Source: Trissonchulus latispiculum
Lineage: Eukaryota > Nematoda > Enoplea > Enoplida > Ironidae
Reading direction: 5' to 3'
NCBI GenBank assembly: GCA_030248195.1
Contig: JASAND010008542.1
Span: 1-64,000, forward strand
Length of the DNA: 64,000 nt
In this document: one piece after another, positions 21,222-32,877 of the stretch
Layout of the letters: each line of letters begins with the position of its first letter
Numbering within the stretch: position 1 is the stretch's first letter
Notes under the pieces: model-generated
Databases searched by the model: none
What the model saw: only the letters and a program-made list of their open reading frames with translations
Told to the model about the DNA's origin: nothing
Program-made: the position numbers and the translations under genes

Positions 21222-23082
21222 TCATACTGCCGCCCCGGGCAGAGTTTGAACTTCAGTGACTCCTGTGGCTCCATAATCCTCCACTGCCAACTCACTCATT
21301 TGCGTCGGATTTTCGGCCTGGATTTCCGGATTTACCCCATTTTTCTTTCCCTTCTTGCTGCTAATTTTGACCCGTCGAAACACACTGATGCTCATAATTC
21401 GATCCTTAAATATGACCGCTGTCAGGATCAACAGCGGTAGAACGATCAGGCTAATTCCGATGGCAACCAGAACCAGATAGTAGCCCCAGGTCAGACTCCC
21501 GATCCAGTTGCAGGACTTAAGGTAAACGTCATTGGTGAAATACTTCAGGCCCGGGGGATAGTTTTTTCGATTGGTTGCATAGAGTGCCGCCCCCAACAGC
21601 ATCATGAGTGCGCCAAAAACGTGGAGTACCGCCAGACCGATGGTGATTCCTCGACGGACCTGATTTATGCAAATTAGGATGGTCAGAATGGTGTAGGCTA
21701 TGCCGATCAGAATTCCAAAAACGCTGAAAATCATGGCGCTTCGCTCGAAACCGGCCGCTGCACCTCTAGTCTGAAATAAATAGAAATACACAAAAAAATA
21801 ATAAATAAAAACAGATTTACAAAATAATGTCAGAGTATTACTTATGGCTCAGCACTATTTCTGCATGACCCTTAACGGCCGACGTCAAGATAAAATTAGA
21901 ATCCAAAGAAAAAAGGATGTTCTCAATTTTTTCATGCGATTGTATCCAGCGACCAGCACTCGATAACTACGGCTACGGGCTACGTTGCGGATCATTTCCA
22001 TCATACACTTCAAGTGTCATGATATGCTTATAGTGCGTATATCTGCATCTCATCTCAGCCATCAAATTTTTAACATATCGGGATCTGCTGAAGGGGGGGT
22101 TTCTTCCTGGCTTTTCTCAGACAATTTAGACTGAAATTTGTGTGCATACTATATCCAGTGTCCACATTAGTGGTACCATTTGAATTAACGATGAATGAAT
22201 GATGAACAAGTTCATAGTAGATTTATGTCCAGTCAACGCGCATAATTCTAAAAATCCCCAGACCCCAGAACCCTCAGAACATACAGTAAAAATCTTAAGA
22301 CAAGACAGCAGAGGAACAAATCTTCTGAAAAATCTAAGAATCCCAAGAATCAAGAGAACTTCCTTCAAAAATTTTAAACTAGGTAGGTGTGGTTATGGCA
22401 AAATCCCTTCGAAGAGCTAAGAAGCCCCAAGAACCCTCATTAAAAATGAGACTACACAATATTCTCTACAAAAAATCAAGAAACCCCCGAACTACCAAGA
22501 ACCCCATGAAATAAAAACTCAAGATAAGCAAAGTAAGTCAGAACGCATGAAAAAGTTAAACTTTTATCTTGACGTGGGCACCTTTAGCCATTTAGCGCAG
22601 CGCACAGACACCTTTTGGTTTTAAAGGACAGCTGACATGAAGTAAATTGTCAGTAGAATCTGATTTGACATGACAGTAAAGGAGAATTTTAATAAATGGG
22701 TTGGATTAAACTTTTTTAAACTTAGCTCCTTCCTTACTGGGAAAGGGTTTTAACTGGTTCAAACAAGCGAACCCCCAGCAAAAATCACACAACGGTCAGT
22801 TACAGTAGGCAGCAGGTGCACGAATCTTCAAACCTTTCAGTTTGCACAGAAGCTACCAGACGCGAAATCCGAACAAACCTTGTATATAAATCCAACCAGT
22901 TCGTCTGAATAGGCAGAAAATTGTATCATAATTCCTCGATAGAGGGTCACCAGAACGTCTTTTGATCCCATGGCGACATAGCAATCGAAAGAGGACCAGG
23001 GAGCGAATAGGGATACCAGTTGTAGGACTATGCTAATTAAGCTTAAGGTACAGATGGTAACACACTGAAAGGAAATCGCCAT
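21222..23082 (-). CDS. Claudin/PMP22-like four-TM membrane protein, two exons
   Basis: Exon 1 (22879-23082) and exon 2 (21222-21770) join in phase 0 using donor AAG|GTTTGT and acceptor ATTTCAG, giving about 250 residues. Four hydrophobic helices are visible: near residues 8-28 (TLSLISIVLQLV), ~80-104 (FGILIGIAYTILTILI), ~112-137 (GLAVLHVFGALMMLLGAAL) and ~165-195 (LVLVAIGISLIVLPLLIL). The basic cytoplasmic tail contains SSKKGKKNG. Spacing fits the claudin/PMP22/stargazin superfamily, but the claudin GLWxxC signature of the first extracellular loop is not visible, so the assignment stays at superfamily level. An alternative donor 14 nt further on would break the frame. I used the ATG at 23082; the frame is open a little further upstream. 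Role (junction, channel subunit or other) unknown. Confidence 0.6.
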
Positions 23083-23874
23083 GCTATAGACGGCTGATTT
23101 GAGAATAATGCTCACAAACTGCGCTCCAAGACAGAGCGGAACTTTTGCTGCGACTGTTTACGTAATAGCTAAATGTAAGCAGACATATTTGCCATTAAGG
23201 TGTTCGCTGTAAGAACGTCTTGCCTTTTCAAGAGCTAAGATTTGTCACTAAAAAGGGTTCCATGTTACGCGAAAAGACTAAGACTGGGTAATGTTTGGGT
23301 AATGCATGCAATGTTTGATTCATAATAAAAGATTGTCTGTAAACAAAAACTTAGTAACTACATTGTACCTTGTGTATTCTACAGGTATTGAAACTTATCC
23401 GTCCTTAACAAATGCCGTTTAACTACAATCAAATAGCTTAAAGGTTGTTTGTGCAGGGAAGCGTTGTAGTCATGCAGTGAAGGAGGTCTCACTGATAACT
23501 TTGAGTATACGACTAACTGAGCAAACCTCCCACCTGGCTGTGATTTGAAAATCGGCAAGCAGGCAAAGCTTCAAGCCCTTTGCGACGTCAGTAAGCTCAC
23601 AAATTGGGGATCACTGCAATCAGAGCGACTGGATTGTAATAGGACTCAAGTCATTTTCAGTATATGTCTTGAAGGATAAGCACAAACTGGTAAAGTGTTA
23701 GCAGTGTGTATCTAATCCTAGTTTGCCTATTTATGTCTGCAGAAAGTATACAAATGGGATGAATCCTTGTGCAATGCAGTCAGTTTTATACGAAGAGTAC
23801 GTAATTTATAGAGCATGAGAAGCGTCATACTCTTACTCTATGCAGTGAAGGCCAAAACTATTCTACCAAGAGGT
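23083..23874. other. Upstream region of the tetraspan gene, no gene recognised
   Basis: The region presumably holds the gene's promoter. A fragment related to the CAAGAG MITE family (GAAGAGTACGTAAT, then GTCATACTCTTACTC) lies at 23793-23870. Confidence 0.4.
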
Positions 23875-24492
23875 TATAATACCAAGAGTAAGACATACTC
23901 AGCTCTTCCTAATAGAATAAACTTGCAAGATGCTCGAAACATTAAGGCCGAAATCTCGGGGGGGGGGCTTCTCAGCATGTAAACATACAACGCTGACATT
24001 TTTTTAAAACGGACGTTTTCGACAAATTAAATATTATAACTTGAGCTAGGAAAATCGTACAGCAATAATTTTTATATCATTATGTTGCGTAATCTTTTTA
24101 ACGATATAAAAATTATATAGCTCGGTTTAGATAATCTCTTACAAAACCGTCAATAAGGCATCCATGCCACGACAATTCTGGGAATTTCATCATTTCTAAG
24201 AAATGCCTTACGTTGTAACTGGATTTAGGGATTGCCTAAACAGATTTATATAATTTTTATATCGCTAAAAAGATCTCGTTCTACGCAACATAATGCTATA
24301 AAAATTATTGCTGTACGATTTTCCTAGCTCAAGTTATAATATTTAATTTGTCGTTTTAAAAAATGTCAGCGTTTTAAAAAATGTCAGCGTTATATGTTTA
24401 CATGCTGAGAAGCCCCCCCCCCGAGATTTCGGCCTTAGTGTTTCGAGCATCTTGCAAGTGTAAGAGCTGAGTGTCTTACTCTTGGTATTATA
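23875..24492. mobile_element. Foldback element (~618 bp)
   Basis: Inverted arms of about 240 bp: TATAATACCAAGAGTAAGACA at the left has its complement at the right. The arms also share a G9/C10 run next to AGATTTCGGCC, the segment GAAAATCGTACAGCAATAA, and CTTGCAAGATGCTCGA. The centre lies around 24185. The right arm holds a small tandem duplication (TTTTAAAAAATGTCAGCG twice). Non-coding. Confidence 0.82.
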
Positions 24493-24604
24493 AACTCTTG
24501 ATTCTGCATATGAACTGATGAACGCTATCGGCTTATCCCCCTCCTCCCACAAACTGACCCTCTATCGGGGTCTAGCACCAAACGGGGGTCGCCACTCCTT
24601 TACC

Positions 24605-25634
24605 TAGGGCTGTGCCGTTAAGGATTTCGCCGGGCCGGGCCCGGGCCCGGGCCGACCTAGCTTGCCGGGCCGGGCCGGGGCCGGGCCTGGCCCGGCCCGG
24701 GCCCGGCACCAAGCCCCGGGCCCTCATCAAGGCCCCGGCCCGGCCCGGGCCCGCGGCCCGCTTCACGGCCCGGCCCGGGCCCGGAGCCCGCTTCACGGCC
24801 CCGCCCCTTTCCGGAGCTCTTTTCACGGCCAGTCCGTTTTACGGTTCCACGACCCGGTCCGGCCTGAACCCGCCGACCCGGGCCTGTTAGCGGCCCGAGC
24901 TGTGATGTGCGCTAACCAGGTATTGTATGTATTGAAATTCCTCGACTTTGAGCTGTTTTTCTAAAACCACAGTAACAGTCATGCATAGAGACTAATCTGC
25001 ACACTGTCACAATCCTAATGTTACTCTGGATTTCGCAGCATTACCAAAAATTGAGAAACGCAAACAGGTGATGTAAAAACAAATAAACAACCGGGAAGGA
25101 ATGAAACTTCGCAAATTATCTTGGAACGAACTTCCAAAATTATCCCGTCTCATAACAACGGGTCGCTGAACTCCTGGAAGCTTTGAAATTGCTTGACCAC
25201 AAGATAACTGTAGTAAGCATTGAGGCCATCTTGCAAGTTTTGCTTATGTTGTATACATGGCTGGTTGCTGATTTCTCAACAGGGTGAGAAAACGATTCAA
25301 TGCCCAATTGAGCTTTGTATATATATATAAGTCTTTAGCCTTTGGCCGCAATGTTTAAGGAAGTAAACACGAACATTGTATTGAAACCGGTATACCTTGA
25401 AACCTATGTGCTCACATATTGATTGTGTATTAATATGCATATATAACATACCTACGTGTATGTATATGTACATGTATGTGCATACATTACACGCACAAAT
25501 GAATCGAAGCTTAAGAAACCGACGGCCCCGAAGGCCCCGGCGGCCCCGCAAGCCCCGCTGGCCCGGCAGGACAGGTTGGCCCCGTCGGCCCGGCCCAGGC
25601 CCCAGGCCCGCTTCACGGCCCGGTCACAGCCCTA
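24605..25634. mobile_element. hAT-like MITE with GGCCCG repeats (1.03 kb)
   Basis: TAGGGCTGTG at the left and CACAGCCCTA at the right are flanked by exact 8-bp CCTTTACC copies (24597-24604 and 25635-25642). Both ends carry strongly GC-rich GGCCCG/CGGGCC arrays (24638-24900 and 25520-25622) surrounding an AT-rich core. Long frames here are artefacts of the GC-rich repeats. Confidence 0.9.
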
Positions 25635-25642
25635 CCTTTACC

Positions 25643-26270
25643 TAATTACGGGTTGAAATTCACACAGGCTCAATTTGGGGAGGGCTTGTATGCTTGACGC
25701 ATAGATGTACAAAATATACTATGGAATCGAGCGACCCCCTTTTGGGACTATCCGTATTCCAAACTAATTTTACGATTAGTTAGCCTATAGGGCTACATGT
25801 TTGTGTAGGATTTACTAAAAATCAAAAAATACAGATAAATTGTCATTCAAGGCACTGTTTTTGCTAGTCCAGAACTCGATTTCTTGTCAAGGGAAGAATC
25901 CGGTAATATCGTCCATCCTTTCCTTTGACTGTCCAATTGTACTGACTGTCATAGCCTTTGGTATTTCTGCCATTTCTACCACTGAAAAAGTTCATTTCAG
26001 AATTTACAATATAATACTTGTTAAACATTTAATCTGAAATTTAATTTAATTTAATATAATTTCAAATTTAGAACTCACTCCAACTTTAACATAAGCCTTA
26101 ACTTAGCATTTTTGAAACCAACAATGATCCTCAGAATTAGAATCCGAGCTTTAAAAAGTTTTTCCTAAAATTCTAAAAAAATCGCAACCAACTTTATTTA
26201 GGTTCTATCTATGAATCCCACATCAACACCTACTTTCACAACCCCACAAAGAGGGTTTACAATATCTCAC
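25643..26270. other. Spacer, no gene recognised
   Basis: AT-rich. Further exons of the minus-strand gene starting at 26647 should lie on this side, but none could be recognised. Confidence 0.35.
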
Positions 26271-26647
26271 TTGAGAACCGAATCCAGATCAATGGGCATC
26301 TGTTGCTCATTGCTGCCAGTTGCTCGATTTCGATTTCGACTTTGCCACAAACTGCCAGTTCCTTTCCCATTTCCTCCCTCTACATCATCGTAATCATCGA
26401 AATCTAGATCGGCATAGGTGTACTCTCGACTGTCCAGACTTCGTCCGCTGTGACCCCGACCTCGATGATGTCTGCCGAAACCGTATCGTTCCAATACGGG
26501 TGTGGGAATTCGATACTTCGTACAGCAACAGTAACAGTGGTGACAGCATGATCGATCTTCCACATCCGTCTTCTCTGAGCGAAGCGTTGACGCTGACCGT
26601 TTGCTGCCTCGATTACTCCGGGTTTCCGATTTGCTTCGTCGACTCAT
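26271..26647 (-). CDS. First exon of an unrecognised Arg/Ser- and Cys-rich protein
   Basis: ATG at 26647 opens a 125-residue frame that ends at a strong donor (CTCAA|GTGAGAT, phase 2). Reading through the donor gives a stop at once, so splicing is likely. The N terminus is basic and Ser/Arg-rich (MSRRSKSETRSNRGSKRSAS). It is followed by a tight cysteine/histidine cluster (CCHHCYCCC), an RHHRGRGHSGR segment, and an acidic stretch (DLDFDDYDD). The Cys cluster could bind metal or be acylated (inference). No known family. It is divergently arranged with the small gene at 28282-29279, which also has a basic Arg/Ser-rich N terminus. Confidence 0.5.
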
Positions 26648-28281
26648 GGCAAATGGGAGGCTGACTGAAAATAGTGAAACAAAAATTAGGTTCTTTGGAC
26701 TAGTTCAAATCAGAGATTAGAATCGCCTAATCGGAAATGCGAACCGACGATTGCCGAGGATTAGAAGTTTGCTACAAACTCAGCAAGCTCTGTGATGCAA
26801 AGAGTTCCCACATCAACATGTGGTAAATTAAATCTGTTAAACCTAACCTTGGTTTGAACATTAACAAAGTGCTGCAACAAACACCCTAAAACCAGATAAT
26901 TATCTTACCAGCTGATGGCTATATTATCCAAATGATGCAATAGTGGGTGCCTCTCCTATGCTACTATCTATGTAGGTAAGTGTCTACTAGAAGAAACTAA
27001 CGGGTAGCATCTCGGGCTACCTGTTACCTAGTAACTTCTACCTTATACCGGAGTCTATAATGAACACTTGGTACAGAGGAGCGCACCTTTGTGCTTACTC
27101 TTCAAAGTTTTGGTTCATTCAGTTGGGGGAACCTTCTTGCAACGCAACACTTTAATCAGGAGTAAAGGAATGACATAGAGTGTCACTTTAGAGTTGTTGC
27201 CGCTCAGACAGAGTCGAACTTTGTTTTGATCAAGCTTCAGAACTGGATTAAACCAGATTCCATTCAACTGTTCTCTTGACTCATATCCATTTATTTCGGC
27301 GGAATTGTTATTATTTTTGTGTATGCTGAGTCATTTTCTCCATTTATAAGCCATATTTTCAGCAAAAGGCTTGCTAGGGGAGATATTTTGCTTGCATTGC
27401 AATATGCAAATTAGGTTTCAGCCTAGAACTTCTGTTTTCCCACACTGAAAAAATTCGTTCAGGCATGAAAATTTTAGATTGTTTTCGAAGCTCTGAATTT
27501 GTTTTTCGGGAAAAGCTGTAGACCTAAAACCGCGCATACATATTCCTATTAATACACATAAAACACACCAAATGGCAGCTTACAGAAACTTTTTGTTTGG
27601 GAGTACTTCAGTCGCAAACTTGAGGAGATCTATCGATTGAGTATGTTTTTGTAACCATTCGATGATTTTATTAAATTTGCTATTTTTGGCGGGAAGCCAA
27701 TTCCATGCATCTGACAGCAAAAATTGAACAAAATGTTGCATTACTCTTTTTACTGCTTGTTTAAAAATTTTGCACATATACTTGTAGCAATAGCAGACAA
27801 CTTGCATGCCAAACGTGAGCCTAATCGGATGCCTACAGCGAATTATTGCAGTTGAGCATCCTCAACTAGCGTTGTCGAAAGGTTTCTTTATTTTCTCAAA
27901 AAAATTAAGTGCAGTCCGTAGAAAATCAAAAAACGTTGACCACCCATATGCGCGAAAATGCTGTACGTCAGCTACTTTGCGAGGCTGCTGTGAACGCTGT
28001 GAAAAACTAAAAACATAGAAACTTTTAATTACCTTGAAGGAATCAAGGTACTAATATGTGAGAAAGTTTGAGCGCAATCTGGAATTTTCTTTTCATTTTT
28101 GTAAACTAAACGGACTATCTTTTGTTGTCATAGCGTATTTGTTACATCCTTTAAGGACGGTAAATGAAATGCGGTTTACAAGTAGTACTTAACGTTACGG
28201 TAAGTCAGACTTTTCAAGAGTTAGTCTATTGTAATTATATTTAACTTTTTACAGACCTTAAAGTATGCATTCGATTCTGCG
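26648..28281. other. Region between divergent small genes
   Basis: It presumably holds the promoters of both flanking genes. A 75-codon minus-strand frame (27580-27807) has a helical look but no splice or family support, so it is not called. Confidence 0.35.
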
Positions 28282-29279
28282 ATGGTAACTACGACGACCT
28301 ATCGTAGTCGCTCCTACGGTACTAGACGAAGACATGGAGACAGTTCCGGCAATGGTGCTAGAAAGGGCGGGAAGGGATCCTCCTTTGAATCGAGGAGAAC
28401 TCGATCCACGTCACCCCGAAGGCGTCGATCGCGAAGAGAGCCTGATGTGGATCCCCGTAGGGGCCTGAGATCAAGCTCTCCTACCACGGGGTGAGTCTGA
28501 ACTCAACCTAAACCAAGAAATTCAATATTCACTTCCGTAATAGGCAAGAGAATGTTTGACTGAGAATGTGTTATGCTTAGAAGTTGAAAATGAACAGCAT
28601 AAAAGTCTACTTGCGATTGAATCTGTTATTGTATTGAATTCTAACCATATGTTAGCTTGGCAGGTTTTAAGACTTCGTTTGTTCTTTCACTTGTCTTGCC
28701 CATTACGGTTTGAAACGGTCGAGGTTTGCTCCCATCAGACTGTGTGGGCTGGCGCGAAAGCGTCTTCTAAAATGTCACTACAGTTTGTGAACGAATTCCA
28801 ACATAAGCTTGGTTCGATTGCGCCTGGGTGGCTCAATCGGTAGAGCGTTAGAATAGATCGCCAAAGGTTGTGGGTTCGATCCCCACCTCAGGCCCGAATT
28901 TTTCGTGTCGGAGGTGCTGTAGTGACAATCTTAGTTTCGTTTGTTCTTTCATTAGTTTAGACTGTTCCAAGACATATCAGAATGCTAGAAAACCTACGTT
29001 TCACGTAATCCGACTGCTTGCCATGGGTTGGACGCAGAGATCACATGTGAAAGACATTCTTTCTTTGCATTCAACCGGTGCAAACACTTAGATTCTGGCT
29101 GTTAACTCATGTTGATACTGTGCTTTTGATATTTTAGACAGCAAGCGGCAGAAGTGATTGACAAGACGCGCCCGACTTCCAGCTCCGGTCAAGCCTTCTA
29201 CATTTCATGGGAACTGAAGGACCGGACCGGGAAGGCTTATAAAGTGATCCCAATAACTGTTCCTGGACAAAGAGTCTAA
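28282..29279 (+). CDS. Small Arg/Ser-rich protein, two exons (116 aa)
   Basis: Exon 28282-28490 ends in phase 2 at GG|GTGAGT. Exon 29138-29279 follows the acceptor TATTTTAG, restoring the frame to a TAA. The N-terminal 69 residues are highly basic and Ser/Arg/Gly-rich (RSRSYGTRRRHGDSSGNG, then SPRRRRSRREP). The C-terminal 47 residues look like a compact fold (QQAAEVIDKTRP, then FYISWELKDRTGKAY and a VPGQRV end). I do not recognise the family; the basic region may bind nucleic acid or be phosphorylated. A tRNA-derived repeat occupies the intron. Confidence 0.6.
28700..28965 (+). repeat. tRNA-derived SINE-like repeat in an intron
   Basis: 28822-28893 folds as a tRNA: acceptor GCCTGGG/CTCAGGC, D arm with GGCTCAATCGGTAGAGC (B-box partner A box), and T arm GTGGGTTCGATCCCCAC. 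The anticodon stem is broken (TTAGA against GCCAA), so it is not a functional tRNA. The preceding ~110 bp match the reverse complement of 47300-47400, and the following GTGCTGTAGTGACAATC segment recurs at 49119-49165, so this is a dispersed family. Confidence 0.75.
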
Positions 29280-30814
29280 CTCAGGAGTTCATAATTCAAA
29301 CAAAGAAAAGAGTAATTCTATGTGCATGTCGTATTACTGTGGTTCAACAAGAATACGCGAATGTTCCCCTGTTTGGAGACGCGAAAGAAGCAAAAATATA
29401 GAATTTCTTTTCCGTTTGGTAGAGAAATTTCAAAATTTCAACGTGCAGTCCAGTTGAGAACAAAGTGATAGTCTTAGTTGAAGCTCAAAAGGCGTCCCAA
29501 TCGGAGTTCTCAAAAATGAGAGCCGATAAAAAAAACTTCCCTAAGCAGCTTAGTATTCTAGTCGAAGCACTGTTACGTAACGTGAAAACAAAAAATAAGC
29601 CATTGTCTGTACTTGTTGAACTACTATAATTAATTAAAACTGATTTGTAATTATGAACTCCTGAATTAATCATTGCGAGTATTGCTTAGCCAGTACAGCA
29701 TGCTAACTGAACGCGAATTGAACATACATTGCTTGATGATTGTAATGTCTGTAACTGATTTTGACATTAAAACTCATGTCATATAAAGTATAAAAAATGA
29801 GAAAGTAATGAAGACTAGATCTTAGTTTGAGAATGTCTGAACTGGTGGTTTTTGTCGAGAGTTGAGAGTTGAGAGTTGTTTAGAGGAAACCCCTGTCCCA
29901 GAAAGGCCAGAAATTCCTTGACAACAAGAGGGAATTCCAAACAATGCTTAAGGGTATTTGCCTTTGAATCCTCAAAAATCTGTGATACTTTTACGGAGAT
30001 GTTGTATTCAGAAGCATTAAACAATTTGACTGTTGATTGGAGTGCAACTCTTTGATTCTGAAAACCGAAATACATGCCTTCTGTTTGATAAATTGGGTTA
30101 GAATTCGGTGAATTTACCTCGGCTCATGACTTAAGGGTTGCACTGGATAGTTCTAGCTACAGAAACAGAGAAGTGAAATTGTTTCTTTCAAGACTGGCTG
30201 CGGTGCTTAGGAAAAGGTGTTACAGCATTAAGAGCTCATTTACAAGGCGCTCAGCCGTAACAGCACTGAAACATTTCATTAGTCTAGTTTTGATTCCCCC
30301 GTAATGAAGCGAGTGATTAATAGTCAGATTTGCAGTTCTGATTCCAAATTTATAACAAAATTCCACTTTTTATCTATCCAGTAGAAGTTTACGTCAGTGG
30401 GTCTCTTTGTGAAAATGCATGTGTGGCCGCCGAGATGTGTGCAACTTTACTGTTTAACTGTACACAGTAATTTAGACAACAGTTTATAACACTTCTCTTG
30501 TAATAACCCTAACTTTACTGGGGACAGTAACATTTTAATTTATGGTTATTACGATTACAGTAATTGCCAGTTGCTAGATACTATTATGGTCACTTATTGG
30601 TCATCAGCATTTTGATTACGTAACAAAGTGTAACAATTTCCTAAATCTTTGGCATTCCAGTTGTGTTTACATTTGCAGTTTGCTTTACTCCAACTTGCAA
30701 CAATGGTATGTTTGCTGATTTTTCTATAAAATTTTGTACAAATTTTAAAATTCCAAAATATTGGTTGACTATGATTAGATCAGCAATAAAGCAATTTAGC
30801 ATAAACATGCTGTC
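29280..30814. other. Spacer, no gene recognised
   Basis: AT-rich. No coding or repeat structure strong enough to call. Confidence 0.35.
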
Positions 30815-31085
30815 AGGGAAGCAAGATTAGGAAAGATTGATAAACCTGATATGGAAGTTCAGCTGACGCACCGGTCAGTGGTGTAGCGGGAAGGAAGCGT
30901 GATTGGTTCCATTTCCGGCCTGACCAATTCTTTACTTTCCACAAGGATTGAACTAAAAAATCCCACACTTTACTACTTTCTCTTGGGTCTTGCTTCTGTG
31001 TTACCCGGTTCTCGATGCAACCCGTGTTGGGTTCGCCTGGGGTTTCCCTTTGTCAACCAACACTTTGTAGTAGTGCTGCAAAACT
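30815..31085 (+). mobile_element. SINE, same family as 39858-40110
   Basis: Begins AGGGAAGCAAGATTAGG, GATTGATAAA and CCTGATAT, followed by a degraded tRNA-like stretch (GTCAGTGGTGTAGCGGG) and AATTCTTTACTTTC, all in the same order as the better-preserved copy at 39.9 kb. Confidence 0.7.
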
Positions 31086-31269
31086 AAATTGTGCTATATT
31101 GATCAATTATCGACAGTTCTATGTACTCGAGTAGTTCAATCAAACTGCTGGGTTTTATAACTTTAACTAAGTACATAATATAAGAATATGTCACTAGACA
31201 CAGATACTCTTTCTTAAAACTAAGCTGAGCAAAAACTAAGCTCTGTTCGCAAACGGCTGGCGTCCTCAC

Positions 31270-31500
31270 AAATCAGTACCTGATCGAAACGGGGGTACGT
31301 GCACGTGCTCTATGCTTGTGAGTTAATGCTCGAAACACAAGCTGTGCGTTTTTGCACGAATTTTCTGCATGCTTCGAGCTTCAGAACACAAGCATAGCGC
31401 GCGAATTTCTTTGAAGTGAAGGGTCTGATTTGCGGGGAGGGTCAGCCGTTAGCGAGCAGACCATAGTTTTGCTTTGATAACTAAGAGCCTGCTCAAACTC
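31270..31500. repeat. Fragment of the CAAGAG-family MITE
   Basis: Shares AAATCAGTACCTG, GAAACGGGGGTACG, GCTTCGAGCTT and GGGTCTGATTTGCGGG with the intact element at 46860-47240. The ends are eroded and no target duplication is visible. Confidence 0.7.
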
Positions 31501-31734
31501 TATGTTATTTTGTACGTTTCACCCTTAACCAACGACAGTTTTGTGGACTGAGTCAGTAATTGCCTATGGGATATGCAATCGGCGCGACAAACATGGACAA
31601 ATAATTTAATTAAGTAAATAAACTTAAAATTGGCGAGTGGTAAATGAGGTCAAATTTAAGCATTAGCTCAACAATTTCCTCGGTAAATTATCTACTTCTT
31701 AAAACTTTACCAAAACGTAAATCATTTAATTAAC

Positions 31735-32877
31735 TTAAGGTGGTGATTCCTTTTGGAGACATCAACTTTGAACCATTATTACTCATTCATTGCTTTGAGT
31801 TGAGAAGCCATTTTTGTATGAAAATTGTCGTATTTCAAACGATTGCCTTTTACTGCTGCATTAACTCACTCAATACAATTGGATCATCCACCTTAGTGGT
31901 ACATATGTTCTAACACCTGAATGTTTCGATACAATACGTGATCAAATCACAACAAAAATGTAGCTTAGCATTTTCTTTTTTAGTGAATCCCATGAAATCA
32001 ATTTTGGTTTTCGAAAATGTTTTTACCTGAATTTTGAAGAAGTGCAAGTTTTCAGATGTTTTGCAGGCTGAAGTAATTTTTTTCATGAGACATCAGTTAT
32101 ATCATTCGATACCTCTGTCAACTAGCTGGAGGCCCTTCTTTAATGTTTGTTCTCTTTGTTATAGATAAATTTTTTATTGTGGTGCTCCGCACTAATTAGG
32201 TGGTCTTAGAGACCTTTTATGATTATAGATAAATTACCTAAACTGTAAACGCAACCTGGATTTTGCCTATTTTCACTAATTTTAGCAAGCTACTACTTTA
32301 GCTAGAAAACAGTAATTTGGGCAAACAAAAGAGTCCTGGAGTATTTTTGAGTAGAGCACGTGTGCTAATTGGCAGCCATCTAGGTCGCATAGTAAATTCT
32401 CCACAATCTCTGGAAAACATTTGGTCATGTTTTTGCAAAAACTACATTTTGTATGATAGCAGCCAATGGGATTGCAATTGGAAGATGATCATGCCTTCGG
32501 TAATTGGCCTCTGCGGGACCTTCACATCGACACCTTTAGTTTAATCTTAGCGTAGCTTAAGTAGTAATGTATTATTTGCTACAAAATGACAACTTTTGGA
32601 CGCCAAAGTAAGAGGCCATATATATCTCATGATAGAGAAAAGCTAGAAAGTTGCTTCAAAAAGCAAACATGTAGCGCACAACGAGATCTTTTGAATGAAT
32701 ATAGTTATAACTGGGCAGCTGCTGTTAAACTGTCAAAAATTGGCAAAAACTAGCCTGAATTCAACGCGCGCCTCGCGGAGGGTGTTAGAACGCTAAAACA
32801 AGTGTTTTTGGAAAATTTCATCCAATTTCGTCTTGATTTAACCAACAATACTTGCCCAAAAGGAATCACCGCCGTAA
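31735..32877. mobile_element. Diverged second copy of the piggyBac-like element
   Basis: The left end is TTAA-GGTGGTGATTCCTTTTGG. The right end is degraded (AAAGGAATCACCGCCGTAA). The interior aligns with 16913-17927 (for example GAGACATCAACTTTGAACC and the GGAGGGTGTTAGAAC region). Confidence 0.75.

Noticed and set aside
24605..24964. Long GC-rich frames as proline/glycine-rich genes
   Set aside because: All lie in GGCCCG tandem arrays at a MITE end; several frames are open at once because the repeat lacks stop codons.
28822..28893. Functional tRNA gene
   Set aside because: Acceptor, D and T arms pair, but the anticodon stem is broken and the flanks belong to a dispersed repeat, so it is a SINE head.
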